A DNA stretch of 14,571 nt from Bacteroidaceae bacterium. Its GTDB lineage: Bacteria; Bacteroidota; Bacteroidia; Bacteroidales; Bacteroidaceae. Below, piece after piece: positions 12,888 through 14,571 of the stretch (its first letter is position 1; the number at the start of each line of letters is the position of its first letter). Position numbers and translations under genes: made by a program. The stretch is from NCBI GenBank assembly GCA_900768625.1, contig CAAGDO010000320.1, positions 1 through 14,571 of the forward strand, written 5' to 3'. The notes below the pieces were generated by a model. It did not search any database, was not told where the DNA came from, and worked only from the letters and a program-made list of their open reading frames with translations.

Positions 12888-14195
12888 ATGAATAAATTTG
12901 CATTGAAAACACGCCTCACGGTGATGAATTTCCTTGAATTCGCAGTGTGGGGAGCCTATCTCACTTCGATGGGTAACTATTTAGGCCGAGCCGGCATGGG
13001 CGAAAGTATATCTTGGTTTTATGCCATTCAGGGTATTGTGTCGATTTTCATGCCCACCCTTATGGGTATCGTGGCCGACAAGTTTATGCAGCCCCAGCGT
13101 CTTTTAGGGCTTTGCCATCTTTTGGCTGGAATTTTCATGGTTAGTCTTTGCTGGATGGGCATGCAAGCAGAGCAGCCCGACCATGTGCTCTTCATGACCC
13201 TCTACACGCTCAGCGTTGCATTCTATATGCCCACGCTGGCCCTTTCCAATACGGTTGCATTCACCACACTAAAGAATCACGCGATGGACACTGTCAAGGA
13301 CTTTCCTCCTATCCGAGTGTTTGGCACAGTGGGATTCATCATCACCATGTGGTTCGTCAATTGTGCGGCATGGAGCGATGGCACCTTTGCCTTCACTTTG
13401 GCAGAAAATGCAGGAAAATTCCAGTATACCTACATGCAGTTTCTTGTTTCGGGTTTGTTAGGCATTCTTCTCTTTTTCTATTGTCTGACGTTGCCTGCTT
13501 GCCCCATGGAGCATAAGCCTTCCCAGTCATTGGGCGAAATGCTCGGTTTGAATGCTTTCCGCCTGTTCCGTCAGCGCAGAATGGCCCTCTTTTTCATTTT
13601 CTCTTGCTTGCTCGGCATGTCGCTTCAGGTCACCAATGGTTATGCCACTCCCTTCTTGACCAGTTTCAAGGGAGTGCCCGAAATGGCCGACTCCTTTGGT
13701 GCGAACAATGCCACGATGCTCATCTCCATTTCGCAAGTGGCGGAAGCCCTCTGCATCCTTCTTATTCCTTTCTTCCTCAAGCGTTTTGGCATTAAGGTGG
13801 TGATGCTCATTGCCATGGCTGCATGGGTGCTTCGTTTCGGTTTCTTCGGTTTGGGCAATCCTTCCTATCCTGGCGTGCTGCTTATCATTCTTTCCTGCCT
13901 GGTCTATGGTGTGGCGTTCGATTTCTTCAATGTTTCGGGCGGTCTCTTTGTTGACAATGAGTGCGAGCCTGATGTCCGCGCTTCGGCTCAGGGCCTTTTC
14001 ATGCTTATGACCAACGGTCTTGGAGCTACGATTGGTACATTGGCTGCAGGAGAGGTCATTAACCACTTTTGTTCATGGCAAGATGGTTACCTTCTTGGAA
14101 ACTGGCAGAGCGCATGGTTTATCTTTGCAGGCTATGCCCTTGTGGTGTTTGTCCTGTTTGCCTTGATTTTCAAGGAGCGTAAGGGCGTGAAGTGA
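12888..14195 (+). CDS. Nucleoside:proton symporter of the NupG/XapB family (MFS)
   Basis: This is a 435-aa inner-membrane protein with about twelve hydrophobic helices, close in length to E. coli NupG (418). The N-terminus LTVMNFLEFAVWGAYLTSMGNYL matches the NupG-type first helix, and FPPIRVFGTVGFI and the C-terminal segment SAQGLFMLMTNGLGATIGTLAAGEVI are typical of the family. It probably imports purine and pyrimidine nucleosides with protons; the exact range is not visible. A TATATTTC at 12841-12848 is a possible weak promoter with a poor -33 region, so transcription may instead come from the thioredoxin-like gene upstream. A strong terminator follows at 14246-14285. Confidence 0.88.
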   Translation: MNKFALKTRLTVMNFLEFAVWGAYLTSMGNYLGRAGMGESISWFYAIQGIVSIFMPTLMGIVADKFMQPQRLLGLCHLLAGIFMVSLCWMGMQAEQPDHVLFMTLYTLSVAFYMPTLALSNTVAFTTLKNHAMDTVKDFPPIRVFGTVGFIITMWFVNCAAWSDGTFAFTLAENAGKFQYTYMQFLVSGLLGILLFFYCLTLPACPMEHKPSQSLGEMLGLNAFRLFRQRRMALFFIFSCLLGMSLQVTNGYATPFLTSFKGVPEMADSFGANNATMLISISQVAEALCILLIPFFLKRFGIKVVMLIAMAAWVLRFGFFGLGNPSYPGVLLIILSCLVYGVAFDFFNVSGGLFVDNECEPDVRASAQGLFMLMTNGLGATIGTLAAGEVINHFCSWQDGYLLGNWQSAWFIFAGYALVVFVLFALIFKERKGVK

Positions 14196-14245
14196 TGTAA
14201 GATTGTATCTTCTCCTTCTGCAGTTTAAGGGAGAATTAAAAGAAC

Positions 14246-14297
14246 AGCCGACGTATAATTCCTTTTGGGGATTTATACGTCGGCTTCTGTTTTTCCG
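14246..14297 (+). terminator. Intrinsic terminator after the nucleoside transporter
   Basis: AGCCGACGTATAA (14246-14258) pairs perfectly with TTATACGTCGGCT (14273-14285), with further CC/GG pairing in the loop, followed by TCTGTTTTT. It starts 50 bases past the transporter stop codon. Confidence 0.92.
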
Positions 14298-14571
14298 TTT
14301 TTTCAAAAAAGTCGTTTCAGACCGGATTTTGTCGAATAATCTTTGTATCGAAGACGTCTAAACTTTTCTGACGAAGATTTGATTTTAAATTTTATTTCTT
14401 CTAAATTCAATCTTTACCTTTCTTTTTGGTCGTTTTTTGCCCTTTCATCGGTCGTGTAGGTCGCTACACTCCCTCTTCAGGGTCGAAAAAACGCCTAAAA
14501 AATAAAGGCAAATCTTGAAATTCATAAAAGTTCAGACGACTTCATTTCCTCATTTCCTCAATCAGGGTCTT
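14298..14571. other. AT-rich non-coding tail, probably upstream of the next gene
   Basis: No gene is supported to the right edge. A compact hairpin, GTGTAG 14454-14459 with CTACAC 14464-14469 around a GTCG loop, lies in the middle, followed by AAAAAACGCC. TAATCTTTG at 14336-14344 is one base longer than the TAnnTTTG consensus and is not called as a promoter. This may be the leader of a plus-strand gene beyond the window. Confidence 0.4.

Noticed and set aside
13527..14066. 179-codon minus-strand frame opposite the nucleoside transporter
   Set aside because: Antisense shadow of a well-supported membrane transporter gene; highly charged and without domain features.

Overview
The window looks like a chromosomal segment of a Bacteroidales bacterium, probably of the Prevotella/Bacteroides group. 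The evidence is: several promoters match the Bacteroidetes -7 consensus TAnnTTTG; most starts lack a Shine-Dalgarno sequence; there is a TonB-dependent receptor with a carboxypeptidase-regulatory-like N-terminal domain; one lipoprotein has an acidic run right after its lipobox cysteine; and there is an ECF sigma-factor operon encoding small secreted and barrel-like proteins. No rRNA, tRNA or CRISPR array was seen. Species cannot be assigned from the sequence alone.

Layout. (1) Positions 1-384, minus strand: the 5' part of a small lipoprotein gene that runs off the left edge. It is preceded by a leader of about 320 nt (385-704) from a good promoter at 710-717. The leader can form two mutually exclusive hairpins, and one of them is followed by a T-rich tract. 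(2) Positions about 840-2560: an AT-rich, plasmid-like island within a GC-richer chromosome. A minus-strand promoter (2231-2238) drives a 55-aa NUMOD3-like peptide gene, then a winged-helix protein resembling replication initiators, then an ORF in the same frame separated from it only by one TAA. It ends in five TGATACA repeats (846-934). Upstream of the promoter, 2342-2557 holds a chain of hairpins and a duplicated 16-mer. (3) Positions 2763-7924, minus strand: an aminotransferase, a LolC/E-type permease and a TonB-dependent receptor, with clear hairpins between and after them. (4) Positions 8300-12045, minus strand: a five-gene ECF operon (sigma factor, probable membrane anti-sigma factor, small secreted protein, two related outer-membrane barrel-like proteins) ending in a long hairpin. 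(5) Positions 12185-14285, plus strand, divergent from the sigma operon: a TlpA-like lipoprotein thioredoxin and a NupG-family nucleoside transporter closed by a strong terminator. (6) Positions 14286-14571: AT-rich non-coding sequence, probably upstream of the next gene.

Most of region 3-5 is ordinary envelope and metabolic content. The ECF operon reads as a self-contained envelope-response unit: sigma and anti-sigma genes first, the ATGA-coupled secreted protein next, then the paralogous barrels. The least ordinary parts are the AT-rich island with its repeats and in-frame stop, and the lipoprotein leader with its alternative folds. Both are read by eye and need folding and homology searches.
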